In this document: in pieces, positions 34,500 through 47,276 of the stretch
Layout: each line of letters starts with the position of its first letter
How positions within the stretch are numbered: position 1 is the first letter of the stretch
Source of the DNA: Sipunculus nudus
Taxonomy: Eukaryota; Annelida; Sipuncula; Golfingiida; Sipunculidae
DNA: 64,000 nucleotides
NCBI GenBank assembly: GCA_026874595.1
Contig: CM049309.1
Coordinates: 48,900,079 to 48,964,078, forward strand
Direction: 5' to 3'
Translations under genes and position numbers: made by a program
Notes under the pieces: generated by a model
The model's input: only the letters and a program-made list of their open reading frames with translations
The model's database searches: none
What the model was told of the DNA's origin: nothing

Positions 34500-36035
34500 C
34501 CTATATCCCTCCTTTCGGGTAACTAGCCACTAGCAGTAAGTGTAAATGCTAACTTGAAGAAAATTGTTTAAACAACGGCTGATGGTTTCAGGATAATTGA
34601 ATTCCTAGGTGTGTTTTAGCTGAGGACAGTAATGTAACTCGTTAATATATTACACACTAGAGTGGTGCTTTTCAAACATAACTATCGCTACGCATTAACG
34701 CACACTGTCAATCATTCTCTGTTTTGTGCATAATTGAGCGATGAACTCTTATGGGTCAAGGTACTTACATATATTCCCCGTGCTTTCTTGACTTCCAGCA
34801 TGCTGCTCACGGTTAAAAAAACGAGGTACAGGGTTGTAATCAAATTTCGCATACCGGGAATATTATTAACTTTGCCTTTTATACTAGCTTGGAAAATATA
34901 ACAGAGGCATAATGCCATCCTTGACTCCAGCTCCCTCCAGAACGTGGTTTATATTTGTGTCAGAAATGATGGGAAATTTATGCAATTAAATAATTTTAAC
35001 AGGAATAGCAAAAATATCCCACAACGCATACATATACACATATAAAACACGCTTCTGATTTTGTTTACATAAGTAAAATAGTTTCAATTTTCAGGTCTTT
35101 ATTTCTGTATGAAATAAAATCGTCTTAAGTAAACTTCGTGTGCGTCGGTGTATTTACTGATGCTCGATGTTAAATGTTTAATAAGCTTATACATAATTAC
35201 TGATTAACGAAAATCTATACTTGTTTTTTATTACACAAAAAGAAACACATACATACATATATACATAATTACATACATAAATAGGCAATGTATAACAAGG
35301 ATATATGAACATTTACAAGCATAAAGAAAATCTTTCAACACCATGCAACTAATTTTAACATACTTAAAACATAGAGCAAAATGCATGATATTAAATATAT
35401 ATTGATAAAGAATGTGTAGGTATTTGCACAACATATTGCAGACATCAGTAAAAACAAAACGAGAGAGAAAATAACTAAATCTGACCGCACTGGTCAGCTC
35501 GCATGTTAATTTCAATGTAATATTAATTTTCTAAACCCACAATCATTTCCAGTCTGGTCCCGATGGTTCCATGTTTTGATAGTTTTCCTTTTGATATTGC
35601 AACCTGTTTTTCAATGGTATGGTAAGTTGTAATCAATTTAATGGCACTGTTGATTGACACTGATTGCTCTTTGCACTTTGTAATATATATATATATAATA
35701 TTTTACAATCAGTATTATTTTATCAATTTTATCAAGCAACTGATCTGTGCTTACATTAAAAAGTATTACTGTAGGTGAAAAGGTATTCGGAAAATCCGAA
35801 TTCTTTAACCACTTACGAACACCATGCCATAAGTCTTTTACAAAGTTACAGTCATGAAAAAATATGTAATAGGGTTTCCTTCTCTTTTTTACAGAAAGAA
35901 CAGTACACATGCTCTTTAATACCAGCTTTTACAAGAAATGGTTTTAATGCAAGAATTCTATGTAATATCTTAAATTGAAATTTTTTATATTGTTATTGAA
36001 TATATATTTTTAAAAGCCACAATTACTCTGTTCTT
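34500..36035. other. AT-rich non-coding stretch
   Basis: Contains short TA runs (for example 35685-35698) and chance frames; nothing recognised. Confidence 0.4.
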
Positions 36036-36846
36036 TGTTACGGAACCTAATATAAACAGATCACGTATGCGTGATGAACACAAATTTTGTAATGGAGATA
36101 AAAACAAATCAGATTCTGCAACACTAGGCAGCGTGAAATGTCTAGGGGAATGAATAAAGAAGTCAGTGTTTTTTTGTTAACAAATAACTATAATTTATTC
36201 TTAAAACAACCCTAACAATAAAATACACTAAATCAATACAAATATACAGTAAAACAGCGGTATAGCAACAAGTCAATACAATCACAGAGAAAATAATGTG
36301 TACAGTACCTGGATACCAACACCATCACAACGATAAGTCCTTTAAATGTAAACTCTCGGAGAATGACAGTCCAGTGGAAAGTTCTTGCAACAACCCAGAA
36401 AGTAAACTGAAGTCCAAATGCATAAAATCCAGGAGAAAGTCTTTGAAAATTTATAATTGCCGCATTCGTCGGATAAGGTCTTAGAATCTGACACACGCTT
36501 CTACGTCCGCTGGAATCTGCTCTGCTCTCTTGCCGTTCTAAAACACAGTCCCTTTATATCCCTTCACACCCCAAGCCGGGAATTTTCCACGTCTCGAACA
36601 GTCTAAAAGATATTGCACAACACAGTCTACACGCGTTTTTAGGAATTCTCTAGAAAAAAACAGCGCTGTGTATCTCCACACACCAGGCTCATCACGTGAC
36701 CTCGGCCAGGCGTGAAAACCCAAGGCTCACATGACAACGAGAGTTCAACCAGCACGGATTAAACACAGAATGTAATACGCGGCCAGACACGAGCGCCACA
36801 ACAGGAGTTACGCCCGTGTCACTTAATAAAAAGAGCACCTGTAACA
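36036..36846 (-). mobile_element. Solo LTR, copy 4, with 6-bp target duplication
   Basis: The ends are TGTTACGGAACC (36036) and GAGCACCTGTAACA (36846). GTTCTT stands immediately on both sides (36030-36035 and 36847-36852), a perfect 6-base target-site duplication. On the minus strand it has a TATA box (reverse of TTTATA, 36553-36558) and AATAAA (reverse of 36193-36198). It is the same length as copy 3 and closely similar, so this is probably a relatively recent insertion reduced to one LTR by recombination. Confidence 0.8.
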
Positions 36847-36852
36847 GTTCTT

Positions 36853-38510
36853 ATCACAGTCCACAATATCTTGATTCCATAATAAAATACTATTCTCTGG
36901 TTGTAGATATCGTTTTTACAGTTTTGTCATTCGTAGAATGTTATCAATTTTAAAATCTGAGGTAGAATCGTCTTGGTTGTTTCTTATTTCGCGTTTCCAT
37001 TTTGCTGGTATTGAATGTATAATGCTATTATAAGTCAATATTTTTATATCAATGCCACAAATATGTCCTTTTCACCAGGAGTGTAGAATACATAAGAATT
37101 GTTCACCTTCTTTGTTAAATTATAGATGAATCCATACTTTTAACACAAACAGTACTAGTCCAATTTAAATGACATTGAAACTGTTAATATTTTTGATTTA
37201 TTAAAAACTAATATGGTCACTACTAACTGTAATGTACCTTAAATGTATCGTATGGCGTATCCCTTCAAGAGTAAAATATCGTGATACACATATCATAGTG
37301 ATATAGACAATGCACCGTTGCATCCTTAACACAGGATGAACTTCACATATCCATCGTGTCAGTTCGGACATGTTGACATACCCCGAAAGAAATCCTCATT
37401 GAGCGAGCGCACTTCGAAGCGGATCTTGATGAAAGAAAAACTTAATGTTGTCTTCCGTTAAATAAGAGACAAAAACCCTAGAAAAACGTTAATATTTCTT
37501 CATTAGACAATGCTCGCACAAGATGGTAAACTTCACACCAGAGAAGATTTCTTGGAGATGATCCAGGAGATCTAATGATGCATTTCCCTTGAGAATCGTT
37601 GAAATCCTGCAACAGGATGTAATTAGAGAAATTTTCCTTCCGCACTATTTATACATGTCAGGCACACGGGCGCAACTTAATAGCCCTCGGGAGAGGACTG
37701 AGTAATTAAACATAAATTAGTATTCTTCTTTCTAGATAAATGATTTCCTGCATATTTGATTTGATAACGCAAATACATTATTGGCTGGCAGTATGAGCTA
37801 TGAAATAAGATGAAATTATAACTTTCAATGCGGAAATTAATATTTGTTATGTGCCATGGTATGAAAATATTCATGTTATCGTTACTTTAATGGAGGAATC
37901 CCGACGCACAATCAATCTGTTGATTTAACTTATGGCAGGTAAAAATTTATCTAACACTTAGCAGTGAGAACATATTGGATTACAGAGTAATTTCTTGGCG
38001 ATGGATATAATACTAATCAATTTATAAAGAACATCATATATGCAATCTCATATTCCCAGCACTGGTGATTGGATCTAAACTGTATTGATAAATAACTTAT
38101 CTTATAAAATATATTGAAGCCATATGAGTTAACCATGAAACGTGAATCTCATCCTTTTTAACTGGCCAATGGCAGCAAATATGACATTCGTCATTTTTTA
38201 AAAACGAATATAACCGTCGCTTCACACTATTGGCTTGACGGCAGTATTTCAATCAAAAAATTATAGTATCTTTTCCTATACTCTGCGACATATCTACTGA
38301 AATACTAAATCAGAAGAAATCATTCTCTTCAATATCTTTACTTTCGATCAGGAAACTTCGAGTCAAGGGATGTATCATGTCTGTTGTCAAATGGAACCGT
38401 TGCTTTAACGCAGAAAATGGCAACCCTTTCCGACAGAATTAACGTTGGAGCATTGACTAGTACCAAGTGCTATTAAAAATATAGCCTGTTTTTACACCGT
38501 TGACCTCATG
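36853..38510. other. AT-rich non-coding stretch
   Basis: No exon supported. A minus-strand frame near 37380-37440 ending at a GTATGT donor looks faintly coding but has no partner. Confidence 0.35.
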
Positions 38511-38587
38511 GCGCGTACACATTCACTACGCTTCGGCCTTTTGAAATCAGTTCGGCAAAGGCAAAACAAAAGGACTCGCTCACCTTC

Positions 38588-38610
38588 GGGGGGCGGGGGG
38601 GGGGGGGGGG
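38588..38610. repeat. Poly-G tract
   Basis: A run of G with one C, in a locally GC-rich patch that also contains repeated GGAACGGAAC words. Confidence 0.8.
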
Positions 38611-39339
38611 ACTTCCGCGGCTGGCCTAAAACACTGAACGGAACGGAACATGGAACGCGGAGAAGGGGCCGAATTTATGGAACGGAACGGAACAAAGATA
38701 TCAAAAGTGTCATAACTTTTAAATGGGTGATGTTTCATGACATAATTTAAACCAATAAACGAATTTCAACATATGAGATTTGTTAATTTTTTATTTTAGC
38801 CCCTGTTCCGCGTTTCGTGTAAAGTATTGCATCTATCAATGTCATAAGAGATTTTATATTAAGTTCATCCTCTTTCTAACCTTTTCTCAAATAATCTTTC
38901 CCTGTGGCTGGAAACGTAGCGTTACCTTTTGGTCAATGGACTGCCAGACGAGTCTCCCATCGTTTTCACCACGATAAATTATGTTACAATTTCTGTTACA
39001 AGATGTAATTGTAATTTTAATTTTGTTCACTCTCATTTGAGCCGACAGAACTCATTTTTATACGTCAAAATCGGTCTCATATGCCCCATGCTTTACAAGT
39101 TGCATTATTTATGGGATTACGGGCAAGTGAAAATGACCTTGTTATAGTTGTTCCTATTTATGGGGATGCTAAGTGAAGTAAGGGTTAAAGTTTTTTTTTC
39201 TGACACGTGTACCCCCCGTATAGCAAAATCCTGGATCCACAATTTTTTGCGGCTTTGTATCTGACACGACGCATTTTGTAGAATCAGGTGAAATATCCAA
39301 ATTGAAGAAGCGGTGTTCCTATTTCAGGAATGCTGGCCC

Positions 39340-39489
39340 ATAACAGTGGTATAGTCAGATCGACACGTCCGCTCTTGGTCTTGAGGTTCGAGTGCCAGTC
39401 CTTCATCGAGTCTAATACTTTTGAAAAAAAAAACGAGTCCAGGTCCCATCCCAAGTTCAGCACTTTTTGTTTATTACACAAAGCGAAGT

Positions 39490-39500
<11 letters not shown>
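39340..39500. repeat. Dispersed repeat fragment with AGTCCAGGTCC words
   Basis: It shares AGATCGACA, ACGTCCGCTCTT, GAGTCCAGGTCCCA and TTTGTTTATTACACAAAGCG with 4045-4215, and both copies run into a (TA)n tract. Confidence 0.55.
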
Positions 39501-39542
<42 letters not shown>

Positions 39543-39560
39543 TTGTGTGTGTGTGTGTAT
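39492..39560. repeat. (TA)n(TG)n microsatellite
   Basis: A TA run of about 42 bases is followed by a TG run, then a second short TA run after 39570. Confidence 0.95.
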
Positions 39561-39636
39561 TTATAATGAAATATATATATATAATGATAATTTTTTCATC
39601 CAACCTTTGATTTTTCATTTAAAGGTTAATTATATT

Positions 39637-40261
39637 TATAGTCCGTTCCAGTACCCCTGTCCACCCGTTTTTTCGCGATTATTTATCTTTGAATCAAAGA
39701 ACGCCAAAACTGTTTGACCTTGGGGAAGACAGAGGAAAAAGCGTAATTAACTTATATGGAAATAATAGCCTATTTTATGTAATTTTCCTGTAAACAGTTT
39801 AAAACCATTTTATGAGTAACTAGTCTATTCTTTAGCGACATCTTGCCACTAATCTGTTAAATGGGCTTATCAGGGGATAGTGATGACGTCATAATAGACG
39901 TGACGTACTAAAGAGGCACCAACATTCACGGAACCAATAATCAAGAGCTGCCGACCTCTGCTTACAGCGAGACTTGATTCTCCGCATGCACGCGCTTCAC
40001 TGTCACGTCACATTACTTTATATCCATATCAAAGGAGGATAAACAGTGGCCGCATATTAGGGACGCCATGAACCACGGATATATTTGAGACATGTCAACC
40101 AGGCCGTAAAGTAAATAATATTTATATCGTGAGTAGGTAAGTTACCAAAAATTACGCTTTTGCCTCCTTATGCCTATGGTGCAAATTTTGTTTGCCAAGT
40201 TTGTCTTATGTAGAGATAATCGCGAAAAATCAGGTGGACAGGGGTACAGGAACGGACTATA
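39637..40261. mobile_element. 625-bp non-autonomous DNA element with long TIRs
   Basis: The left end TATAGTCCGTTCCAGTACCC is mirrored by the right end GGGTACAGGAACGGACTATA. The inverted similarity continues for over 100 bases (CTGTCCACC, TCGCGATTAT, then GGCAAA- and AAAGCGTAATT-type segments). The interior has no transposase-like frame. The TA at each end could be a TA target duplication, as in Tc1/mariner-type elements; the superfamily is inferred only. Confidence 0.75.
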
Positions 40262-41033
40262 GCTAGAGTTGATTAAAATTTGACACGAGAGGTGGATCGT
40301 ATAAGGGCCAATGTCAGAAATAAAAATCACAAGGGTCAAATTGCTCATATTTGTATTTGTAAAGCTCTGTGAATATTATTCCCATATGTTATTCTTTGTA
40401 TGTTTCAGATCTTCAAGATCACAACGAAAGTGACAATATTTTTATCTACTGGACCCGAGATGAAGCAGTTTTTATTTTGGAGTTTTGAGTTGGACTTGAG
40501 TCCTACATCACTAGAGCACATTTTGAATATAACACTGTAACTGTCACCGTACACACCAAACATCGTGCCTTTTCTGTACGCGGCGTAATAACTTCAAAGA
40601 ACCGTACATGTTTAATATGCTCCATCCGCAAACTCGGATTTTCACGAGAGAATTGCTTTTCTTTTTCATATGTGGAATCTCGCACCTGTGAATCCCGCGC
40701 CATCGATTAAAGACTGCTGAACACGATCCTGGGCCACAGCTGGGAATATGTACTGATCATATGAAAAGCTGAGAATATTGGGAACCATATAGGGAAGTCT
40801 AAGCCCTTTTATTATCTAACGGATCTTGCGGGAACATTTCCGGTTCGGTAAGAAATGTGCCTTTAGAAGAAAGGTCGTTCTGTCTAGGAACTGGTTTTGT
40901 GGTTGGTAAATAAGCTTTGCAGTTGACCTATTCAGGTTGACTCCAAAATATGTGGAAATATAGAAAATGAAATTATAAAAAAAATGCATTCCCCTATTCC
41001 CATAAGATATCTTGTTAAACATCAGAGCCAAGG

Positions 41034-41036
<3 letters not shown>

Positions 41037-41120
<84 letters not shown>

Positions 41121-41162
41121 GGTTTGTGTGAGTGTATGAGGGTGTGTGTGTGTGTGTGTGTG
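41037..41162. repeat. (TA)n(TG)n microsatellite
   Basis: About 62 bases of TA are followed by about 60 bases of mostly TG. Confidence 0.95.
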
Positions 41163-41454
41163 AGAAAAATCATCAAAAGAAACAACCGTCTCTTAAGTGT
41201 AGAAACATTTAGTGTTAGCGCGTACTAGACTTATATTAACATCTTTAAAAAAGCTTTCCTTTTTTTCAGAGGCTTCACAGCCAATATCAAATATTATTAT
41301 GGGTTAAATTTATCGGAATGCGCAGTTGAGCATTTTATTGAAAAAGTGTAATACAAGTGTCTAATGATGATGATAATCAGAAATATTGGAGATGAAAACT
41401 TTAAACACATTCGGCCATTAAATAATTTGATCTATAATTCAATATTAGTCAGTC

Positions 41455-41739
41455 TCAAAGAAAAAAATGCCATTTTACGTGAAACAAACGTAACGATCTG
41501 TAACAAGAACATTTTGTTGATATTGGTTCTTCGCGACTGAAGGTTTCTGCATTGTTTCCCATATGCGCTGCCGAGCTAATCATTCCCTCCGTCTCCCATA
41601 TGCCCACTGCCCCGGTATAGGTGCCAAGAGATTTGGCCTGGTATTGACAGTGCATGGGGCAGTTACACATCGTGGGACTTTCTTTGTACATTTGGTACAA
41701 AATATATTTACAGTATTTTAGATTCTGTCCAAAGGACAT
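41455..41739 (-). CDS. Open frame of uncertain status, cysteine-containing
   Basis: The minus-strand frame contains CNCPMHCQYQAKSLGTYTG and then AVGIWETEGMISSAAHMGN. The order C-P-x-x-C, G-T, a bulky aromatic stretch and A-A-x-x-G recalls an LCCL-type extracellular domain, but a conserved cysteine would be replaced and spacing is only approximate. No convincing splice sites bound it. It could be a decayed exon or chance. Confidence 0.2.
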   Translation of the reverse strand: MSFGQNLKYCKYILYQMYKESPTMCNCPMHCQYQAKSLGTYTGAVGIWETEGMISSAAHMGNNAETFSREEPISTKCSCYRSLRLFHVKWHFFL

Positions 41740-42196
41740 CTAAGTCAGATTTAACACGTCTTTCTGGTCCTCCTATGACTGTGTCTATAACAGAACATTT
41801 GCAGCAAGAGTAAACTCTCAGTGTATAGTAGTCATAGAAGTCTTGTTTTATATTTTCCTTAAAGGGAACGCAGTGGTACAGTGAAATGAATTCCAATTTT
41901 TATACAGCACAGTGCTCACGTTATTTTGACACAAACGTTTGTTCTCACCAAATACGCCTAATGCCCCTTTCGTGGAAAGTCAAGTAATGACTGACCCTAG
42001 ATCAGTTTAGAGGGTACAAAACAACAGTTTAGAAGGGGCAGAACTCTTTCAGTTAAAAATAGAGAGCAGCACGAGACCACACATATAACGCCGCCAATAT
42101 TCTGGACAACCAGATCCCTGAAGAGTATCAGGTGTGTGCTACGGAATTCGCAGGAAATTAATGAACCCAACCCGACAGAAACTTTATGCAACGACA

Positions 42197-42262
42197 CATT
42201 CGCTACGCTTCGGCCTTTTAAAATAAGTTCGGTAAATAAAAAAGGCCGGAGCGTATTGAATG
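42197..42262. repeat. Short perfect-ended hairpin
   Basis: CATTCGCTACGCTTCGGCC and TTTT are mirrored by AAAAGGCCGGAGCGTATTGAATG with a short loop between. The left half, CATTCACTACGCxTCGGCCTTTT, also occurs alone at about 38519, 56668 and 57238. Confidence 0.6.
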
Positions 42263-43009
42263 GCCCTCACAAAGACGGCCGATGAAACCAGCGAATGACG
42301 ACGATCGTGCCCATGGTCAGAATAAACAAATCCACTATATTGCAATGATAAAGGATCCCCTGTATGAAATATTATGTTAATCCAGATTAATTTTTAGAAA
42401 ATTCATAGTTTCCTGTTTTGATGTTTCTCTTTCCCTGAGCAAATATCATCAAATTCGGTCCACACTTTTTAGAATAATGTTTATAACAAACAACTAACCA
42501 ACAAAGAACAAACACTACTTCCTGGCTGATGTACAAAATAAATACAAGCATGCCTGTGACAGAAACTGATAGTTCAGTTATTGATTAGCTAGCTACCTCT
42601 ATTAAGTGTCACATATACACTCTCATGTAATTAATCGTAACCATTAACTAAGATCAAAGGGATCAGGCCTCACAGCGCATATATATATATGCTTATAACA
42701 ACATGGAAATAAACGTGTCGCTCAATTAATGTCTAATTTACAATGATGGATCAATTCCTGTTATCTCATAACACTTTGTGTGGTCGTCATAAATTCCTAA
42801 TTAAATAACGTGTCAATGTTCTAACTAGTTTAAACTGTTATACTGGTGTTTCGTTCACTTTGATCTCTCTCATAAATCTGAATACAAATGAAGGGTTTAT
42901 CTATATATTCGTGACCAACTGATTCTGCCATTTAAATTCTGTCATTTATTACTTACATGACTGCTTTTATGCTGTTCTATGCTTATGCTGTTCTTAATCA
43001 TCAGAACCA

Positions 43010-43012
<3 letters not shown>

Positions 43013-43048
<36 letters not shown>
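43013..43048. repeat. (TA)n microsatellite
   Basis: A TA run of about 35 bases, directly before a GC-richer repeat-like segment. Confidence 0.9.
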
Positions 43049-43049
<1 letters not shown>

Positions 43050-43050
<1 letters not shown>

Positions 43051-43250
43051 CAGGAAAAACCTCCCCTAACGACCGCCTCGGCCTAGCGACTACCTCAAAA
43101 TAACAGTCACGTTCTAATGGTCCCGATATATTGTTTGTTCTTTATATCCCATTTTTAAATCTCGGAATAGCGGGCACCTCGTTTTCTGTTTTGCGGGTAC
43201 CTGTCTTGAGCCGAACGGTGACCTGAACCTCAGTAAAGGGCAGCAGATCA
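43050..43250. repeat. Likely dispersed repeat (GACCGCCTCGG segment)
   Basis: Sequence such as CTAACGACCGCCTCGGCC, GCGACTACCTCAAAATAACAG and CTCGGAATAGCGGGCACCTC has the style of an interspersed repeat with repeated GCG(A/G)(C/G)(T/C)ACC words. Only one copy is in the window, so the call rests on style. Confidence 0.3.
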
Positions 43251-46200
43251 AACAAGTGCAAGGCATAGATCAAAATGTTGGTTATATTTGATAACTCACG
43301 ATGATTTTTTTTTCAGTACAAAACCCATTTGGTATGTTCGTGTTTAAAACCTTCCCTAGAATATAACTTATTAATTTTTCAAATATAACTTTTTTTTCTT
43401 CTTCCCTCAAATTTCTCAAACTGATAGCTTTATAAAAATGTGAATATGTATGCCCCTTGTTCAAGTGACTAACTCGTTTGAACTTCCATTTGGACACATG
43501 TTTTCATCTCCGACTGGGAAAATCTGCAAAACAATCCTGATATTGCAACATCAGGTTTTCCCGTTGGCGCAGAGGGAAATACATAAGAACCACTTGTATA
43601 TAAGAATTTCTTATATCTGGGTATATGGGACGCCTACAGCATGGTTAATAATATATGATTTTATGAGGATGGTATATCATCAATCTGTATAAAGTCGAGA
43701 GATTTTATTTAATGGATAGTGGCTGTTTTTCCTTAAGGCCACTTGGACCATGTTAAGAATAATCAAGTATTCATAACTTTTCCTAAAGACAGTCCATGTC
43801 CATGACTCAGATAGAGGCTCTAGAGGTTAGCCATAACGGGAATACGTGACACTGAAGTCCGACAGCCGTAAGTGGCAATATCTTCTTATTCAAAGACTTC
43901 TTCTAAAGCCTTTCATGTGGGAATGTCTATAAAATTAACGATTGCATGACAGGGTAAAACGTGTATGACAATAATTACGATAACATTATCGCCCTTTCTT
44001 ATATTTCTGAGAATATTTGGATCTTTTTTATGTTTTGCTTTAGTGTAACAGTGTCTGCTGGTCGTGTTTGAAGGTAAGAAAATGATGACGCACAAAAGCG
44101 GAAAAATATATTGTCTCAAATTGACAAAAAAATCTGTGCCGGTCTAATATTAATGGATGCAATGTAGAAACATCAAGGTAAAACGGAATACTTCGACTTA
44201 CAGGCGTAACACTAAGAAAAGATCTGGAAAGTTCGACAAATATTAGGATAACACCGGTGACCCTAGATGTTAATCCAGGTTTAGCGAACAACACTGTTGT
44301 ATTTAATGTTGTATTCAATTCTGATCTGATCGAAGTCTTACCATGATGTCACACAAATCCCAAGCATCGTGAAAATATTGAGCATATTTAAATTATCCCG
44401 ATGTCCCGAATGACCCAAATTAGTACTCGATTTCCCCTAACCTTACCCGATATTATCTTGTCATTCCTTGCTTGGTGTAAACTGTTAAGCCGATGTAACT
44501 TCGGGGCCCACCGCGTACAAAATCGGCCAAATGTGAATTCTCTTTAATTAAACCTCTATCAATAAATGTGCTGCTTACCGGAGCTCATTGAACATTATCA
44601 GAAATAAGGGGCGAAGTTGCTATGCTGTGAACGGGTAAGTAGTGGTTCTTATGAGGAAATTATGTGAGGTGAATATGCAGGCTTGGAGAATAATAAACCT
44701 TTTTATAACATTCATATGAACACATATATTTTTTAATAATCTTGTATATAATAAGGAGACAATTCTGCAGAAAAATAGGAATATGCGAGAAATGTCACGT
44801 CTTTTAAATCATCCTTCTACCGAAGGGGGAGGGGGTAGTATTCCCTGAGGTGGTTATTTTCTTAGACACCTGCATGTTTTTACATAAATAAAATAATATA
44901 AGGTATTACTCGAAGCCTTATATAAAGCACCTATGGGTTTGACATATTAAGCCTTTAATTGACGGTAAGATACCGTTACATAATGGTAAACGATAAACGC
45001 GGTAAACCATGGTTAAACAGTCATGTAGCTAGTGCGCTGGTCCTACTGCACCAGCATGAGTTTGCTTTGCCTAAAATGAAGCAATACAAAACTTATATCC
45101 TTCCGAATTAAGACAGCCATTGTAATAATTTAACTCGGAAAACGACAAATTATTGTTTTTGTGTTCCGAATAATACCCATATGGCGCAGTAAAATGACAT
45201 ATTTTGTGGAAATTTTCACTGCATATTTTAAATTACAAATTCCTTTGACACATGAAACAAATACTTATTTAGCTGTATTGATTTATTTGATACACTTGTA
45301 TAACCATTACTTTTTTCTATAATTTATATCTGCTTTTGAGAGTTCTCCCAAGAGTTACATGCAGCCGATCTCCTTAGTTTAATTTATTAGTGAATCCATG
45401 ATATAAATATATATATGTTTAATCAAAATTATAGAGCGGTTTATAATAATTAATTACGCACAAAGAGTGGAATTCTGCAGATGTATATATACATAGTCAA
45501 GTTAGCATTAAAACAAAGGAGGCGGTTACCTAAAAAAAGAACAATTCATTAAAATTTCCGAACATAAATCACTTGATCATATTATACTTAGACGTAAGTG
45601 ATTCGTGACCTATTCGTACAAAGTCGTGGGCATTCGTAATTTTTCTTGTACTTATCATGGAGGTTCTATGACAGTTCGTCTGAATTTCGTACAGACATCA
45701 TGAGCAAGTGACGTAACAGATGCAGCTGTGATAACCCGACTCAGAAGGCACTGATAATTTGGCTGGTAATGATACAAGCAATATCGAGGAATGCATTGCG
45801 GTGCCCTTCCATCATGATGTATTCATATTGTAAACAACCAATAATCTTAACATTAGGCTACGAATGATGAATTAACACCAAAGAATACTCACAACCCAAA
45901 CTGAAACTCCGTCTTTATGGTAACGAGTCATTTCCTGTATCGCTTATCCGTGAAGGTTGAACGGCACTCTGACAGCCAGTAAGCTGGTCGTACACCCTCT
46001 AATGTCAGAGGGCCGGAATGGCGCCATAAAAGATGGGCAGTGCCGATTTTTATGGCCATAATTATTAAATCTATGCCGAAGCAAAAAAAAAATCGTATAC
46101 TGATAATTGATAGAGTAGGGTGTGAGCCAGTGATATAGTCAAGCCCTTTAAATCCAAGACCGAGATCATGAATTCCAGGCCGATACAAATCCGAGACGAT

Positions 46201-46540
46201 ATGATCCGAGAAAATATTGTTTCATGACCGGAAACAATGGGGAGACCGTGACCAGAACAAAAATTTTCTCTCTAGGTCTGGCAACCTATATTATCGTATG
46301 GAGAGTCGTGTAAGACACAAGCTGGGGCGATTATCCAAAGCGCAGCAAATGTTGCAAGAATAGCCCATATTTGAGGCAAATGTTTCAAAAGAGAGACACA
46401 AACAGACTGTTATATAAAGCTCAAGTGGAAAATGAGATAATGATAACTTGTATGCTTGATTCTATAAAGACTTGGTCATGAAAGCAAGCCATAAAGGAAG
46501 GAAGTATTAATCTATCACCCTGTGCCGGGGAGAAAGATTG
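43251..46540. other. AT-rich non-coding stretch
   Basis: No exon recognised. A weak patch of GTCCAAGACCGAGA-type words around 46135-46215 resembles the repeat at 4045 and 39340. Unsupported short frames occur on both strands. Confidence 0.4.
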
Positions 46541-46549
46541 ATCTGATGT

Positions 46550-46790
46550 TTACTGTTAAAGAGAAGAGCGAGACAGGTTAATAAGCAGCATACCGCAGAT
46601 GAAAAACTTGGTCCGAGCTTTTATGTCTCATGGTCCTCAAACAAAGAGCTAGTTTCACGGCAGAGTGACGTAAAACCATCACCTTATATCAGAGATGTTG
46701 TATATTTTACCATGAGATTTTGATAGAGAAAATTTGAAGTGTAAATCTGAGCATATTTCATGAACGTCTGAACCTGTATAAAATGTTTGC

Positions 46791-46867
<77 letters not shown>

Positions 46868-46952
46868 AACAACTTCTCTGTATGAGTCCATGTGACGTAA
46901 AAGCTCGGATCAAGTTTTTCATCTGCAGCATCCTGCTTTTTAACCTCTCCCT

Positions 46953-47014
<62 letters not shown>
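46550..47014. repeat. Inverted repeat enclosing and flanked by (TA)n arrays
   Basis: The segment 46556-46660 (AGGTTAATAAGCAGCAT, CAGATGAAAAACTTGGTCCG, AGCTTTTATGTCTCATGG) recurs inverted at 46862-46955 (CATGTGACGTAAAAGCTCGG, ATCAAGTTTTTCATCTGC, CTTTTTAACCTC). TA arrays lie at about 46790-46860 between the arms and 46957-47012 beyond the second arm. Confidence 0.75.
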
Positions 47015-47015
<1 letters not shown>

Positions 47016-47137
47016 GAGGTTCATACTACCGAGGAACCCCCGAGAAGCGCACTCGTTTGTAAGTGAAACACGGCCGTTGGGTCCGGCCTTCCCATTAAGC
47101 CTGCAGAGCGCTCATTCTGGTTGGGGGTCGACCGTTT

Positions 47138-47214
47138 AAAATATTACGTGAGATTCGAACTCACGATCTCATGGCTTTAAATCATGTGCTCTGCCCCTGA
47201 GCCCTGATGCTGGT
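47138..47214 (-). mobile_element. tRNA-like sequence (SINE head or tRNA pseudogene)
   Basis: On the minus strand GGCTCAGGGGCAGAGCA forms a good D arm. A perfect T arm follows (GTGAG-TTCGAAT-CTCAC), with A and B boxes at tRNA spacing. The acceptor arms do not pair and the anticodon stem has a mismatch, so it is not a functional tRNA. Confidence 0.5.
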
Positions 47215-47276
47215 GTATACATATACTTATTTAGAAAGCTGAGTTTTGATATAATCTTGATTTTAAGATATTTTAT

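Noticed and set aside
46679-47139. Several Tyr/Ile-repeat ORFs
   Set aside because: Direct translation of (TA)n arrays.
47138-47214. tRNA gene on the minus strand
   Set aside because: Good D and T arms, but the acceptor stem does not pair and the anticodon stem is imperfect.
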